Origin: Dolichospermum sp. FACHB-1091
Lineage (GTDB): Bacteria > Cyanobacteriota > Cyanobacteriia > Cyanobacteriales > Nostocaceae
Reading direction: 5' to 3'
Assembly: GCF_014697585.1 (NCBI RefSeq)
Contig: NZ_JACJSB010000009.1
Coordinates: 1-64,000 of the forward strand
DNA: 64,000 nt
Part shown: in pieces, positions 47,768 through 58,264 of the stretch
Position numbering within the stretch: position 1 is the first letter of the stretch
Layout of the letters: every line of letters starts with the position of its first letter
Made by a program: the position numbers and the translations under genes
Notes under the pieces: generated by a model
Database searches by the model: none
What the model saw: the letters and a program-made list of their open reading frames with translations, nothing else
What the model was told of the DNA's origin: nothing

Positions 47768-47956
47768 ATGGGTAACAAGAAAGTTGTCAGAAAACCCTGG
47801 AATCAAAAGCTAAAAACTATCTATATCAAATCTGACTACTCAACTTTAGATGAAAATCGCTGTATTGCTGCTTATTACACCTACTTTGTAATCGCTGCAA
47901 TTTATCCAACATTGAAAAAGCCAACAATACTACACCATTATGGAAACAGATATTAA
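47768..47956 (+). CDS. Small hypothetical protein
   Basis: From an ATG after AAGAGGTGAAA, the frame reads 62 residues: basic at first ([20 protein letters not shown]), then a short hydrophobic stretch ([15 protein letters not shown]). It overlaps the start of the next gene by 17 bases. I do not recognise it. It may be a leader peptide or chance. Confidence 0.25.
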   Translation: MGNKKVVRKPWNQKLKTIYIKSDYSTLDENRCIAAYYTYFVIAAIYPTLKKPTILHHYGNRY

Positions 47957-50900
47957 CCCCGTCCTACTTGGAAATGGTAGCGTTCAATTAGTTGACAATA
48001 CTATCACGAGCAGCAAATTTTTTGACCTTTACACACTCAACAGTAATAATGGCAATAAAGGTTTTATCATCGCGGGTAAAAGTGACGACAACTTAGGCTA
48101 CTCAGTCAGCGATGCTGGCGATATTAACGGTGATGGTATTGGGGATCTAGTTATTGGCTCACATTGGAGTGATCCTGATGGTAAAAGTAATGCAGGGGTA
48201 ACTTATGTACTTTTTGGTAGTACAGAAGGCTTTAATCAACCCTTAAATCCTTCTACTCTCAATGGTACTAAAGGGTTTGTGATTAAGGGGGCTCAAGCTG
48301 GTGATCAATCAGGCTGTTCCGTTAGTAACATTGGGGATATTAACGGTGATGGTGTTGATGACCTAGCCATTGGCGCACCTTTTTCTGGTATCAATGGGGA
48401 TAATTCCGGGGCTGCTTATATTATCTTTGGTAGCAAACAATCCAATTATTTTAGTAATCCCATTGAACTTTCCGACCTTGGTAGCAAAGGACTGACTATC
48501 AAAGGCAATAATTCGGGTAATAATGCAGGTTGGGCTGTTAGTAGTGCCGGCGATTTTAATGGTGATGGCATCAAAGACCTATTAATTGGTTGCACCAATT
48601 ATGATCAAGAGGAATCGGGTATTCAAGGCGAAAGCTATGTCATCTTTGGTAAGGAAGGTGGTTTCAGTTCAACCTTAGACCTATCCAATATTGGGCTAAA
48701 TGACGGTTTGAAAATCATTAGTGATGACCTCAATAATCTGGGCTATTCTGTCAGTGATGCTGGAGACATCAATAAGGATGGAATAGATGATCTAATTATT
48801 GGTGCGCCTTATGCAGATCCTGACCCCAATGGCAATAATTCTGGCAGCAGTTATGTCATTTATGGACGGAGGATTGACACGGAAAATCCGATTACTGACA
48901 ATACCATCAATGTCTCCCTCTTTGATAGTAATAATAATAGTAATAATGATTTTACTGGCTTTACCATCAATGGGCAAGATAAAGATCAATCAGGCTTCTT
49001 TGTTAGTAAAGCTGGAGATATTAACGGAGATGGGATTGCAGACCTAATTATCGGTGCAAGAGATGGAAATCCCAATGGTAAAGAAGTTGCTGGCAGAGCC
49101 TATGTAATTTTTGGTAAACAAGGCGATATCGGTTACGTCTTTAACCTTTCCGATCTTAATGGCAGTAATGGCTTTACTATCAACGGTATTGCTGACTTTG
49201 ACAACGCCGGCTGGTCTGTCAGTGATTTAGGGGATATTAACGATGATGGAATTGATGACATCATTATTGGCGCAAATAATGCTAATAATACTTCTGGACA
49301 AAGCTATGTCATCTATGGTAATAGGGACGGCTTTAGTTCTACCTTTGAACTCTCCAATCTCAACGGTACAAATGGGTTTATCATTAATGGTATTGCTGAA
49401 GATGGTAACTTAGGTCACTCAGTTAGTGGTGCGGGAGATGTCAACGGTGACGGTGTTAACGATTTCATTATTAGCGCTCCCTTTGCTGATTCTGAGGCTG
49501 GAGCAGCTTATGTGGTGTTTGGAACTCCTGTGAACGAAGCACCTACAGGTTTAAGTCTCAGTAATGACAGAGTGAATGAAAATGTTGCAGGTAACTCTGT
49601 TGTTGGTTTATTTACTACAATTGACCCAGATAGAGGGGATACTTTTACATATAGCCTAGTTACTGGTGAAGGTGATGCTGATAATTCTGCTTTCACTATT
49701 GATGGAGATCAACTAAAAATTAATTCATCTCCAGACTTTGAAACTAAGTCCAGTTACAAGATTCGCGTCAAGACACAAGATGCGGCTGGACTGACTTATG
49801 AAAAAGCCTTGACCGTCAACATTAATGATATCAACGAAATAGCTTCAAGTTCAGGTTCAACTTCAAACAGTTTCCTGACACTAATTAGTGATAATGTCTT
49901 TAACATTAAAGCTAATAATGGTAAAGCGACATTAGAAGTCAAATTGACAGGAAATAATTCCAATCGTGTCAATGAAATAGGAGTATTTACCGTTGATGAT
50001 GCCAATGGTAAAATAGATGGTATTAACCCAGGTGCTGCAGGTTATAGGGAAAAAGCGCTGGACAAAAATCAAGTAATTTTCTCTACTCTGACTAATTATC
50101 CCGCTGGGTTTGATCCTAACAGCCTGGCAAGGTTATTAGCATTAAATGCTAATGACAATTTGAGATTCTATATCATCAAAGATGGTTCAACGGAGTCTGT
50201 ACTCAATAAGACCACTTCGATTGAAAATGTCCTCTTTCCGGACCCTTCTACCTTCAAAATTACAGACTTGGGGTCTGATAGTTTCTCTTTGGGGTGGGAA
50301 GATGGTTCTGGTGATCCGAATGGGTTTGAAGATTTGCGGGTGAATATTCAAGCAACTAATAAAGCCATCCCTCTTGGTACAACTCTGCAAAGCAAACCAC
50401 AAGGGGAATCATTAGATCTGCGGAATATCACAGGTGCTACAAAAGCTGATTTTACGGTTTACCGAGAAGCAAGTTACAACAACTTCGTTGGTTTCTATCA
50501 AGTCACTGGTGAAAATGGCGGTATTGATACCAATGATGATGGCCAGGCTGATATCCTTCCAGGAGAAGCTGGTTATATTCAAGCAGCCATTAATAAACGG
50601 ATTTCCGATGTTAACTTATCTGTGAACGACGGTGGTACAGCTACTTCTAGTGCTGTTCTTCAGGGTGGTTCTATCTTTGTGCCATTTTTAATTGTTAATG
50701 GTAGACCTGATGCCTTACTTGATAGTAATTCTAATAACGACCCAGATATTTACTTCACCTTCTTGGGCGCTAACTCAGATAGTGTTGATCATGTGCGGAT
50801 TTTAGGTGACAATATCTTTGGTTTTGAAGATATGCGTGGTGGTGGTGACAGAGACTTCAATGATGTGATTGTTAAGGTCAATTTGACACTCGCAGCTTAG
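47940..50900 (+). CDS. FG-GAP/integrin-alpha-like propeller with cadherin-type and DUF4114 domains
   Basis: A 986-residue protein, probably secreted and cell-surface bound. Residues about 35-535 hold seven FG-GAP repeats, each with a calcium loop of the type [13 protein letters not shown] (others: [39 protein letters not shown]), enough for a closed seven-bladed propeller. Residues about 540-635 are a cadherin-like repeat ([20 protein letters not shown]). The C-terminal 250 residues include DUF4114 ([12 protein letters not shown] and [19 protein letters not shown]). There is no classical signal peptide, which is usual for cyanobacterial type I-secreted proteins of this sort. The ATG lacks a good ribosome binding site. 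Confidence 0.88.
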   Translation: METDINPVLLGNGSVQLVDNTITSSKFFDLYTLNSNNGNKGFIIAGKSDDNLGYSVSDAGDINGDGIGDLVIGSHWSDPDGKSNAGVTYVLFGSTEGFNQPLNPSTLNGTKGFVIKGAQAGDQSGCSVSNIGDINGDGVDDLAIGAPFSGINGDNSGAAYIIFGSKQSNYFSNPIELSDLGSKGLTIKGNNSGNNAGWAVSSAGDFNGDGIKDLLIGCTNYDQEESGIQGESYVIFGKEGGFSSTLDLSNIGLNDGLKIISDDLNNLGYSVSDAGDINKDGIDDLIIGAPYADPDPNGNNSGSSYVIYGRRIDTENPITDNTINVSLFDSNNNSNNDFTGFTINGQDKDQSGFFVSKAGDINGDGIADLIIGARDGNPNGKEVAGRAYVIFGKQGDIGYVFNLSDLNGSNGFTINGIADFDNAGWSVSDLGDINDDGIDDIIIGANNANNTSGQSYVIYGNRDGFSSTFELSNLNGTNGFIINGIAEDGNLGHSVSGAGDVNGDGVNDFIISAPFADSEAGAAYVVFGTPVNEAPTGLSLSNDRVNENVAGNSVVGLFTTIDPDRGDTFTYSLVTGEGDADNSAFTIDGDQLKINSSPDFETKSSYKIRVKTQDAAGLTYEKALTVNINDINEIASSSGSTSNSFLTLISDNVFNIKANNGKATLEVKLTGNNSNRVNEIGVFTVDDANGKIDGINPGAAGYREKALDKNQVIFSTLTNYPAGFDPNSLARLLALNANDNLRFYIIKDGSTESVLNKTTSIENVLFPDPSTFKITDLGSDSFSLGWEDGSGDPNGFEDLRVNIQATNKAIPLGTTLQSKPQGESLDLRNITGATKADFTVYREASYNNFVGFYQVTGENGGIDTNDDGQADILPGEAGYIQAAINKRISDVNLSVNDGGTATSSAVLQGGSIFVPFLIVNGRPDALLDSNSNNDPDIYFTFLGANSDSVDHVRILGDNIFGFEDMRGGGDRDFNDVIVKVNLTLAA

Positions 50901-50912
50901 AAAATATTGCTC

Positions 50913-50943
50913 AAGCCCATCTTGCTTCGTTGAAGATGGGCTT
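50913..50943 (+). terminator. Terminator after the propeller gene
   Basis: AAGCCCATCTT and AAGATGGGCTT form a perfect 11-bp stem with a 9-base loop, 12 bases after the stop. The following ATTAAATAAT is a weak T tract. Confidence 0.7.
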
Positions 50944-50994
50944 ATTAAATAATAGGCTGTAATATTAAATCTAAGTAGCGATCGCTGTACCAAT

Positions 50995-51006
50995 TGCGTA
51001 AGTCCT
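50995..51006. repeat. Solo end of the tnpB-disrupting MITE
   Basis: TGCGTAAGTCCT is identical to the 12-bp terminal repeat of the element at 7641-7756. No partner end is visible nearby, so it is a relic or the edge of a decayed copy. Confidence 0.5.
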
Positions 51007-51117
51007 GTGATAGATCTGGGAAATTTTCTGGATGTAGAAAAATCAGCAGAAATTGCTAAACTGAAAATAAAATCTCCTCCACCTTCCAACACCTTTACCG
51101 CCCTGACGCAGTTAACT

Positions 51118-51690
51118 ATGACTCCTCACAAAAGTGATATAAAAGATACTTCTTCACAATCAAAAATATGGAGTGGTTGGCAGGAAAATGTAGTTTTAAT
51201 AACTATTGCCCTGAGTTTAGCACTTCTGATTCGGACTTTTATTGCTGAACCACGCTTGATTCCATCCGCATCAATGTACCCTACGTTACACACGGGCGAT
51301 CGCTTGGTAGTAGAAAAAGTTTCCTACCGATTTCACCCTCCCAAAATCGGCGATATAGTTGTTTTTCAGTCACCACCAGAATTACAAAAACGGGGATATC
51401 CTCAAAACCAAGCCTTTATTAAACGGGTAATTGGTGAACCAGGAGCGGTAATTAGCATTGCTCAAGGACAAGTTTACCTCAATGGTGAACCGCTAACAGA
51501 AGACTACATCGCCGAACCTCCAAATCTCCCATTTCCACAAATAAAAGTCCCGAAAGGGGCATTTTTCGTCATGGGAGATAACCGGAATGATAGTAATGAC
51601 TCTCGTTACTGGGGTTTTGTACCTAATGAAAATATCATCGGTCGCGCCACGTTTCGCTTTTGGCCTGTGAACCGCATCGGTTTGATTTAG
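51118..51690 (+). CDS. lepB: Signal peptidase I
   Basis: Signal peptidase I cleaves signal peptides of exported proteins at the periplasmic/lumenal face. It has about 190 residues with one N-terminal membrane helix (VVLITIALSLALLIRTFI), the catalytic serine Ser52 in PSASMYPTL and the general-base lysine Lys102 in FIKRVIGEPG. It ends with MGDNRNDSNDSRYWGFV, which is box E. I chose the ATG at 51118. The same frame is open back to a GTG at 51007, but those 37 residues are not typical and begin at the MITE relic. Confidence 0.95.
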   Translation: MTPHKSDIKDTSSQSKIWSGWQENVVLITIALSLALLIRTFIAEPRLIPSASMYPTLHTGDRLVVEKVSYRFHPPKIGDIVVFQSPPELQKRGYPQNQAFIKRVIGEPGAVISIAQGQVYLNGEPLTEDYIAEPPNLPFPQIKVPKGAFFVMGDNRNDSNDSRYWGFVPNENIIGRATFRFWPVNRIGLI

Positions 51691-51698
51691 TGAATTTA

Positions 51699-52229
51699 CT
51701 AGAACCGTAAATAATACATTAACTGAGCTATCTCCTCCCCTGATAATTCTAGCCGTTTTTGGAAATCAGCCAAACTTCGGTAAGGACCAACAGCCAGACG
51801 GTTTTCTATAACTGTCTGTGCTAGAGATAAATCTATAAAAGGAATTTTACGCAAACTCTCAATCGTTGCTGTATTAGGATTAACTACCTGGGGTTGCTCC
51901 AGGGAATTGTTGTCATAATAATTAAAATTGAGCAGGGGTTTTAGTGGTTCTAATCGCTGTAATGGCACACCTAAAGCCGCAGCTATGTCTTCAATACAAT
52001 AAAATACTACACCAGCATGGGAAAGTTCCACCAGCGATCGCCCTTGATGAATTGATAACCCGGGTAAACGCAGCCAATCATCCACCGTTGCTTGATTAGC
52101 ATCAATACCCAAACCCAATTCAGCTGCTATTTGCACTTCCTCTCTGGATTGTAAACGATAATAGGGATCACTCAGCAGCTTGGCTCGGAGATTTTGCAAT
52201 TTTAAATTTACAGGTAGCCATCTATTCAT
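51699..52229 (-). CDS. ComEA-like helix-hairpin-helix protein
   Basis: About 176 residues from the ATG at 52229 (an upstream in-frame ATG at 52250 is less likely). Two helix-hairpin-helix units are seen: DANQATVDDWLRLPGLSIHQG and VNPNTATIESLRKIPFIDLS with RLAVGPYRSLADFQKRL. Such modules bind DNA non-specifically, as in ComEA for natural transformation. There is no signal peptide or membrane segment here, so a cytoplasmic role is more likely. It converges on lepB with only eight bases between stops. Confidence 0.8.
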   Translation of the reverse strand: MNRWLPVNLKLQNLRAKLLSDPYYRLQSREEVQIAAELGLGIDANQATVDDWLRLPGLSIHQGRSLVELSHAGVVFYCIEDIAAALGVPLQRLEPLKPLLNFNYYDNNSLEQPQVVNPNTATIESLRKIPFIDLSLAQTVIENRLAVGPYRSLADFQKRLELSGEEIAQLMYYLRF

Positions 52230-52437
52230 AGTTGCACAAGTATACAGCACTTCCCGTTGTTATGAAGTACAGTATCGGAGATACGTTAAATATACTCTCA
52301 TAACTATATCATATTTGTACCTTATTTACCCACAATCTGCCCTATAATCATTGTTGATCAAAATATTTTCATCCTTTGCCCAGAATTTAACATATTTTGG
52401 ACAATTTTTATGGAGATATTCCTAACCTTCAAGATTT

Positions 52438-54351
52438 TTAATATAATTCTGCCCCAAGATTTGAGGGGGTTTGCTGTTTATCAAGGTCTTGTAAATGTAT
52501 TTTTTCTATATATATAGCTTCAGCATAATATTTGTCTTTTTCTGGTTGCGGAGGATCTATTTTTTTCCACTCTTCAATAAAGTAACGACAACGTTTTTCT
52601 CGAAATACTCTCTCCATACAAGCCAATGCTGCTTGAATAACCTGCGGAGTTCGCAATATTTTTGTTTTATTTATTTCATTGAGATGAAATAAATGGGAAA
52701 CTATTTCTAATTCTTCTCCTAATTCTAAATATCTATTTTGCACACTAGAAATTAAATCAACTTCATCTAATGGAAATTCTAACATTTGTTGCCATAAAAA
52801 ACGATGATGAGAAAGACTAAATTCTAAATTTCGTGTTTCTAAATCGTCAATAATTATTTGACGCTGTTCAGAAGAATGAATATAAATAATTAATAATGAG
52901 GCCTCAGCCCGTTCTAGTAAAGTGCGTTCTGTATTAACTAAAGATAATTTTGGGGTTTGAGGTTGCGGTTTATTTATACGCGGACTTAGAGATTTTAGAC
53001 TATTAGGTTTAATCTGAGTTAGGAGATTTTCAACTCTTAAAGGTTTAAGTCTGCTATCTCCTAAACTGAGAATTTCTGCACAGTAAGAGACATAATAATT
53101 TATTGTATCACTATTAACGATATTTTGCAATAATTTAACAATTTGTTGGGTAACTTGTTGAAAGTCAGTAGCTTGTTTTAGATCTCGATTTTTAATGATA
53201 TTTTGAATTTGCCAATCTAGCCAAAGTGGTGCATCTTTTAATAATTGTTGATAATCGGATGCTGTATGATCATGTAAATATTCATCAGCATCTTTACCAT
53301 GGGGTAAATTGAGAATTTTTAATTGTACTTCTCCTGTATAAACTAAATTAGAAACTTCACCAATTGCTTTTTCCGTAGCATTTATTCCAGCTTTATCTGC
53401 ATCAAAATTGAGGATTAATTGCTTGGATTCTGTATAACGTAATAATAGCCGTACTTGTTCTATACTTAATGCTGTACCCAAGGAAGCAACAGCGTTATTA
53501 ATTCCGGCTGCATGGAGAGAAATCGCATCAAAATATCCCTCTACAACTACCGCTTGATCAACTTTAGAAATAGCGTCTTTGGCTTCATCTAAAGCAAATA
53601 AAGTTTTCCCTTTACTAAATAATTCTGTCTCAGGAGAATTGAGATATTTTGGTTGTTCTTCCTTTAAAGTTCTGCCTCCAAAAGCAATTACTCTCCCTTG
53701 AAGATCACGAATAGGAATCATTAACCTATCACGAAATACATCATAATATCCTCCTCCTTCTTTTCGGGGTTTAATTAATCCTGCTTGTTCTACCAATTGC
53801 AGGGGATAATGTTTACTTTCCACCAAATAACGGTAAAGGGTTTCCCAACCAGGAGGGGCATAACCTAAACCAAATTGTTGAATAGTTTCCTCTTGAAATT
53901 GACGAATTTTTGTTAAATATTCCCGTGCTTTTTGTCCTTGAGATTGTCTTAAAGTGTGTTGATAAAATTGAGCAGCGGAAGCGAGAACAGTATATAATTG
54001 GTCACGTAAAGATATTTGACGTTGTAATTCTTGTCTTTGTTCAGGTTCTAAAGTTTTAACCGGGACTTGATAACGTTTTGCTAAATCTAGTACCACTTCT
54101 GCAAATTGACGTTTTCCCAAATCCATGACAAATTTAATTGCATTTCCCGCAGCTTGACAGCCAAAACAATAATACATTTGTTTATAAGGACTAACTGTAA
54201 AGCTGGGAGTTTTTTCATCATGAAAAGGACACAAACCCACAAAATCTTTACCCCGTTTTCGCAACACTACATACTCTGATATAACATCAACAATATCAGC
54301 GCGGAGTTTAACTTCTTCAATAGTATCTGGATGTAAGCGAGGAATTTGCAT
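52438..54351 (-). CDS. dnaG: DNA primase
   Basis: DnaG makes RNA primers for replication. It has 637 residues. The N-terminal zinc-binding domain has CPFHDEKTPSF and YYCFGCQAAGN (three Cys and one His). The TOPRIM catalytic core contains VVVEGYFDAISLHAAGI and LNFDADKAGINA. The RNA-polymerase-type motif LMIPIRDLQGRVIAFGGR lies before it. The C-terminal third (about 420-637) is the helicase-interaction region and is poorly conserved, as usual. The ATG at 54351 is supported by the family start IPRLHPDTIEEVK. Confidence 0.97.
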   Translation of the reverse strand: MQIPRLHPDTIEEVKLRADIVDVISEYVVLRKRGKDFVGLCPFHDEKTPSFTVSPYKQMYYCFGCQAAGNAIKFVMDLGKRQFAEVVLDLAKRYQVPVKTLEPEQRQELQRQISLRDQLYTVLASAAQFYQHTLRQSQGQKAREYLTKIRQFQEETIQQFGLGYAPPGWETLYRYLVESKHYPLQLVEQAGLIKPRKEGGGYYDVFRDRLMIPIRDLQGRVIAFGGRTLKEEQPKYLNSPETELFSKGKTLFALDEAKDAISKVDQAVVVEGYFDAISLHAAGINNAVASLGTALSIEQVRLLLRYTESKQLILNFDADKAGINATEKAIGEVSNLVYTGEVQLKILNLPHGKDADEYLHDHTASDYQQLLKDAPLWLDWQIQNIIKNRDLKQATDFQQVTQQIVKLLQNIVNSDTINYYVSYCAEILSLGDSRLKPLRVENLLTQIKPNSLKSLSPRINKPQPQTPKLSLVNTERTLLERAEASLLIIYIHSSEQRQIIIDDLETRNLEFSLSHHRFLWQQMLEFPLDEVDLISSVQNRYLELGEELEIVSHLFHLNEINKTKILRTPQVIQAALACMERVFREKRCRYFIEEWKKIDPPQPEKDKYYAEAIYIEKIHLQDLDKQQTPSNLGAELY

Positions 54352-54418
54352 GAGAAATCAACAATGATAATCTAGATTTATTATACTATAATATATTTTA
54401 ATTGTGTTAGTGGCTAGT

Positions 54419-54450
54419 AGGGTGTGTTAGCGACAGCGTAACGCACCAAA
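54419..54450. repeat. Palindromic spacer repeat upstream of dnaG
   Basis: GGTGTGTTA (54421-54429) and TAACGCACC (54439-54447) are inverted repeats with one mismatch around GCGACAGCG. The core is shared with the repeat at 3429-3502. Confidence 0.5.
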
Positions 54451-54579
54451 CCCTGAAACACAGCATACTATAATACCCTGTTAGAAATATGTAAAAAAAC
54501 TATTAGCTAAAATAGCAGCTTGAGTTCTGTTTCTGAGATTTAGAACATTTACAATATTTTCATTTGAGTTTTGGGTTAT

Positions 54580-57500
54580 TTATATGATAGGAAACTGAGG
54601 GATTATATCATCTATCTCTGTCATTAATTTAATTGTTTCTATGACGACAATAATTATTTTTTGATAATGAGTAATTTCCGCGTCAGATAAATATATATTA
54701 ACACTTTTTCTGTCTTTTAACCATTTATCTAATACTTGATAACCACCAATTTTAAATTCCCATACTATTGGAGAAACTCCCGAAAAATAACAGTTCTGAT
54801 TAATCAAAATTTGCTGTTTATTTGTATTATATTTAACTTGATTTATTTCATTTTTACCATCACCTTGATAATGAATAGCGCCTCTTTCTTCTCCATTAAA
54901 TAAAGGTAAATTAGCAGTAGTAGAAGTTTCTGATTTAGTCATGGGAGTTGGGGGCAGATTTTTCATCAAATGTAAATTAACTAACTTTTCTCCTTTGATA
55001 ACTAATTGATTAAATAATTCATTATTGCTAGTTAAAGGAAGACGCGGAAAATCAATCTTTAAAAACTGGGAGTATCGTTGACGATATTGAGGAGAATGAA
55101 ACACAGCATAAATATAATAAAAGATATTTTCTGCTGTGGGAATATAACCTAATTTGGACTTAATTGCAGTGATAAATTCTGGAGAAAAATTAGGTTTTCT
55201 GTCTTGGGTTGTTTCGTTTTCTGGATAAATATAAAGAGGGAATAAATAATTAATTTCCTTGGTCTTATTAGAAATAGCACAAGATTCTATCATATCTTGA
55301 GTAGTACCAACTAAAGACCATTCCCCAGACTGAGATTGTTGTCTAACGGTAATTAATGCTAAATTATCACCTAATAACATATTTTTCATCACATCATTTC
55401 GAGGCATACAAATAAATCCCCTTGATTTACCTGTATAATAGGTGTATTTGATATCAAAAAGACGATATAAAATCCGTTTAATCGAATTTCTATTTATTGT
55501 ATTAATTTGATTTTGTTTAACTCTGCTTTTTTTAATATCATCTTGCGCTAAAGCAACTTGCCAATCTCTTGTATCTTTTCCTAAATTATGCTTTTCTCTT
55601 GCCTCTTCTGGTGGTAAAAATGCAAAATCATTAACAATTTTTTCCACGTCTTCAGGAGTTTTCTGAATTGTTAAAGAATCTCGTGCTGTGACAATTCCCA
55701 CAGAATTAACAAGCATGATATCAGTTATTTTCCAACCTCGATTATATTCTGCTAAAGCATAAACATCTTGAGGAGTCAACAAATAAAAAGGAGAAATAGG
55801 ATTGATTTTTTCCCATGCTACGGTTTTCATCGTTAATTCTTTCAATAACTCATATTTATGTTCACGAGTTCCCCATAAATCAGCATAAAAAACGCCATTA
55901 TCTGGTGCATTTTGTTGATTAAATATAAGCTGATTTTTAGGAATATCCTTAACAGCAATTAAAATCGCTACTCCCTGTTGAATATCAAAGACATTTTGAT
56001 CTATACTTCCATCTGGAGAAACTTCTTTTTTCTTAGCATTACCATGTAAATTCAGAATATAAATCCGATTAAAACTTTGTAATAAACTTTGACGCATTCC
56101 TCGAAATGTGGGGTTATCTAAATAACCATGATTGGTAACAAAAGCTAAAATTCCTACTCCTGTTTTATCAATTCTCCATTGTCCAAAGCGAATAAATTTT
56201 ACATAATCATCTTGTAACCATTTGGGATTTTTTTCATCTAAAGATAATCCATCTATTTGATAATAATCTTTAACTAATCCTTCTATCCATTCATTTTTAT
56301 TTTCTGAATGTCCCGAATAGGGAGGATTTCCTAAAACTACATCAATAGGGATTTCCGTTTTAATTGCTGCTGCTTGGTTTGCTTCTGCTGAGATATACTG
56401 GCCTAAAATTAATTCTGATTTTTTCACTCCTTCATTTAAAGCATTAGTTAAAAAGATATTTAATCTTTCTTTTTCTTGAAATTCATAACCTAAGTTTTCT
56501 AATAATAATCCCAGTTTTAAATGTGCAATTGTATAAGGAGTCATTAATAACTCAAAACCATATAAACGTTTGAGAACTTGTTTATCTCTAAATAACTCAT
56601 TACAAGTTTTAATTCCGTGTTTTTCAAAATGATTATAAATTTGGTTAATGACTTCATATAAAAAAGTTCCTGTTCCCGTAGCTGGGTCTAAAATTGTGAC
56701 GTTTTTACTACCCAAACCATCATCTAAATTAAAATCATTTTCTAAAATATGATTAACTGCTTTAACAATGAAAGATACTACAGGTTCAGGAGTATAATAA
56801 ACTCCTCTACTTTTTCTTAATGATGCTTCATAAGCTGCTAAAAATGTTTCATAAAAGTGGACTATGGGATCTTGTTTTCGTGTCTCTTGTCCAAAGTTTT
56901 CTAGAATATTATTCATATCAACTTTAGCTAAAAGTTCCACTAAACTATCAATTGTCCAATTAATTTTACTGATGATATTTGTGGAAATGACTGTAGTAAA
57001 TAATCCTTGTAAAAAGGGAATTTTATCACTAATATAAATACCCGCATTTTGACGATTAAATTGATATGTTGTTTGTCCATGACAATGGCCTACCCTAGCG
57101 GTAAATAAACCATAAGCTATGGTTTGAGCATACATATCAGCAAAATTATAATGATCTAAATCTGGTAATAGTAACTCTTGGAATAATAACTTTAATTGAG
57201 TTAATTCTCCTGTTTGTTTTTCGCTTTTCAATGCTTCATTAATACTATAACGAATAGCTTTAGTTGCTGCGGCCATTTCCTTAGCTAAATCATAGTAGTT
57301 ATTAATAGTTTTTTGTTGTTTACTGAGAAATGATCTAATTAATTCTTCTGTTTCTAATATATTAGAAGCAGGAATTATTTGATTGTTTTCAATTGTAGCT
57401 AAGGTGGTTTTTAATTGCAGTTTACCATCAAGATACCAATGAAACTGAAGATAATTAGTCAGGATCAGATTTTCACCAATGGATGATTCTAAATAACGTT

Positions 57501-57750
57501 GTAATTGTTCAGTTTTTTCAATTTTATCTAAGTTTTCTCCGATTTTTTTGGCTTCAATATAACCGAGTAATTGATTATTCTTTCTCACAGTAAAATCAGG
57601 AATACCTGCTTGATTTCCCAATTCTTCAACAGTGGATTTTATTCCTAAAATAACACTATTAATCAGATTTTCTAATGTGGAGTAGTGAGTGCGTTCACTG
57701 CCTTTTTCTAGTTTGCTTTGCAGTTGTTGTAAGTAGTGTCTCAAGTCCAT
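54580..57750 (-). CDS. Type IIG-like restriction-modification enzyme (fused nuclease, N6-adenine methyltransferase and target recognition)
   Basis: A 1056-residue single-chain R-M enzyme. Near residues 48-70, GIPDFTVRKNNQLLGYIEA with KK is a PD-(D/E)xK nuclease motif. The methyltransferase has motif I DPATGTGTFLYEV near 353 and motif IV VLGNPPYSG near 470, typical of N6-adenine (gamma class) enzymes. YYTPEPVVSFIVKAV is the conserved motif X region. About 600-1056 would be the target-recognition part. No helicase motif is seen, so it is type IIG rather than type ISP. No separate subunits flank it, so it may be self-sufficient. The recognition sequence is unknown. Confidence 0.85.
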   Translation of the reverse strand: MDLRHYLQQLQSKLEKGSERTHYSTLENLINSVILGIKSTVEELGNQAGIPDFTVRKNNQLLGYIEAKKIGENLDKIEKTEQLQRYLESSIGENLILTNYLQFHWYLDGKLQLKTTLATIENNQIIPASNILETEELIRSFLSKQQKTINNYYDLAKEMAAATKAIRYSINEALKSEKQTGELTQLKLLFQELLLPDLDHYNFADMYAQTIAYGLFTARVGHCHGQTTYQFNRQNAGIYISDKIPFLQGLFTTVISTNIISKINWTIDSLVELLAKVDMNNILENFGQETRKQDPIVHFYETFLAAYEASLRKSRGVYYTPEPVVSFIVKAVNHILENDFNLDDGLGSKNVTILDPATGTGTFLYEVINQIYNHFEKHGIKTCNELFRDKQVLKRLYGFELLMTPYTIAHLKLGLLLENLGYEFQEKERLNIFLTNALNEGVKKSELILGQYISAEANQAAAIKTEIPIDVVLGNPPYSGHSENKNEWIEGLVKDYYQIDGLSLDEKNPKWLQDDYVKFIRFGQWRIDKTGVGILAFVTNHGYLDNPTFRGMRQSLLQSFNRIYILNLHGNAKKKEVSPDGSIDQNVFDIQQGVAILIAVKDIPKNQLIFNQQNAPDNGVFYADLWGTREHKYELLKELTMKTVAWEKINPISPFYLLTPQDVYALAEYNRGWKITDIMLVNSVGIVTARDSLTIQKTPEDVEKIVNDFAFLPPEEAREKHNLGKDTRDWQVALAQDDIKKSRVKQNQINTINRNSIKRILYRLFDIKYTYYTGKSRGFICMPRNDVMKNMLLGDNLALITVRQQSQSGEWSLVGTTQDMIESCAISNKTKEINYLFPLYIYPENETTQDRKPNFSPEFITAIKSKLGYIPTAENIFYYIYAVFHSPQYRQRYSQFLKIDFPRLPLTSNNELFNQLVIKGEKLVNLHLMKNLPPTPMTKSETSTTANLPLFNGEERGAIHYQGDGKNEINQVKYNTNKQQILINQNCYFSGVSPIVWEFKIGGYQVLDKWLKDRKSVNIYLSDAEITHYQKIIIVVIETIKLMTEIDDIIPQFPII

Positions 57751-58264
57751 ATATTTTGCGTATTTTTTAAATAAATATGTGATGTTATTAATGATAAGTT
57801 GCTAGTGAAATACATCGTCAGAATCAGGATATCCAGCAATTATATTACTAATTACCAATTAGTAAGCTCTACTAAATAACTGGTCACTTTATGATTTTAA
57901 TTGATTTTAAAGATAAAGGTGATGAAATTCATTAAGTTTTAATATTTCTTTACTTTATTTTCTGAGATAAATTTTCTAAAAACTATGATTTTGAGAGTAA
58001 AACAGTTTAATAGTTCAGTAAAGTAACTTGCACAATAATTTAACAAACTGCATTTGGATGAGTGTTAATTTCAAATGCGATCGCTCATACTTTGTAAACA
58101 AAATATAGTCAGATTTTAACCTCAATAAAAACCTCTACCATTATCCTGAATTATTAACTTTAAATTTTCTAAAGTTGTTGTTAATTCTAGTTTAATTCCT
58201 GAATAGGAGTGAATATTACAGGAACATACAAAACCGAAATAACGACAAATAACCAAAGGGTAAT
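57751..58264. other. Gene-poor spacer with a histidine-kinase relic
   Basis: About 510 AT-rich bases between the R-M gene and the Spy-like pseudogene. Apart from the relic at 58122-58205 and one HIP1 octamer at about 58078, I see nothing. Confidence 0.5.
58122..58205 (-). pseudogene. Histidine-kinase ATPase-domain remnant
   Basis: The minus-strand residues KLELTTTLENLKLIIQDNG then RGFY and a stop match the strand-loop up to the G1 box (DNGRGF) of HATPase_c domains. Nothing of the rest of a kinase is recognisable on either side. Confidence 0.55.
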
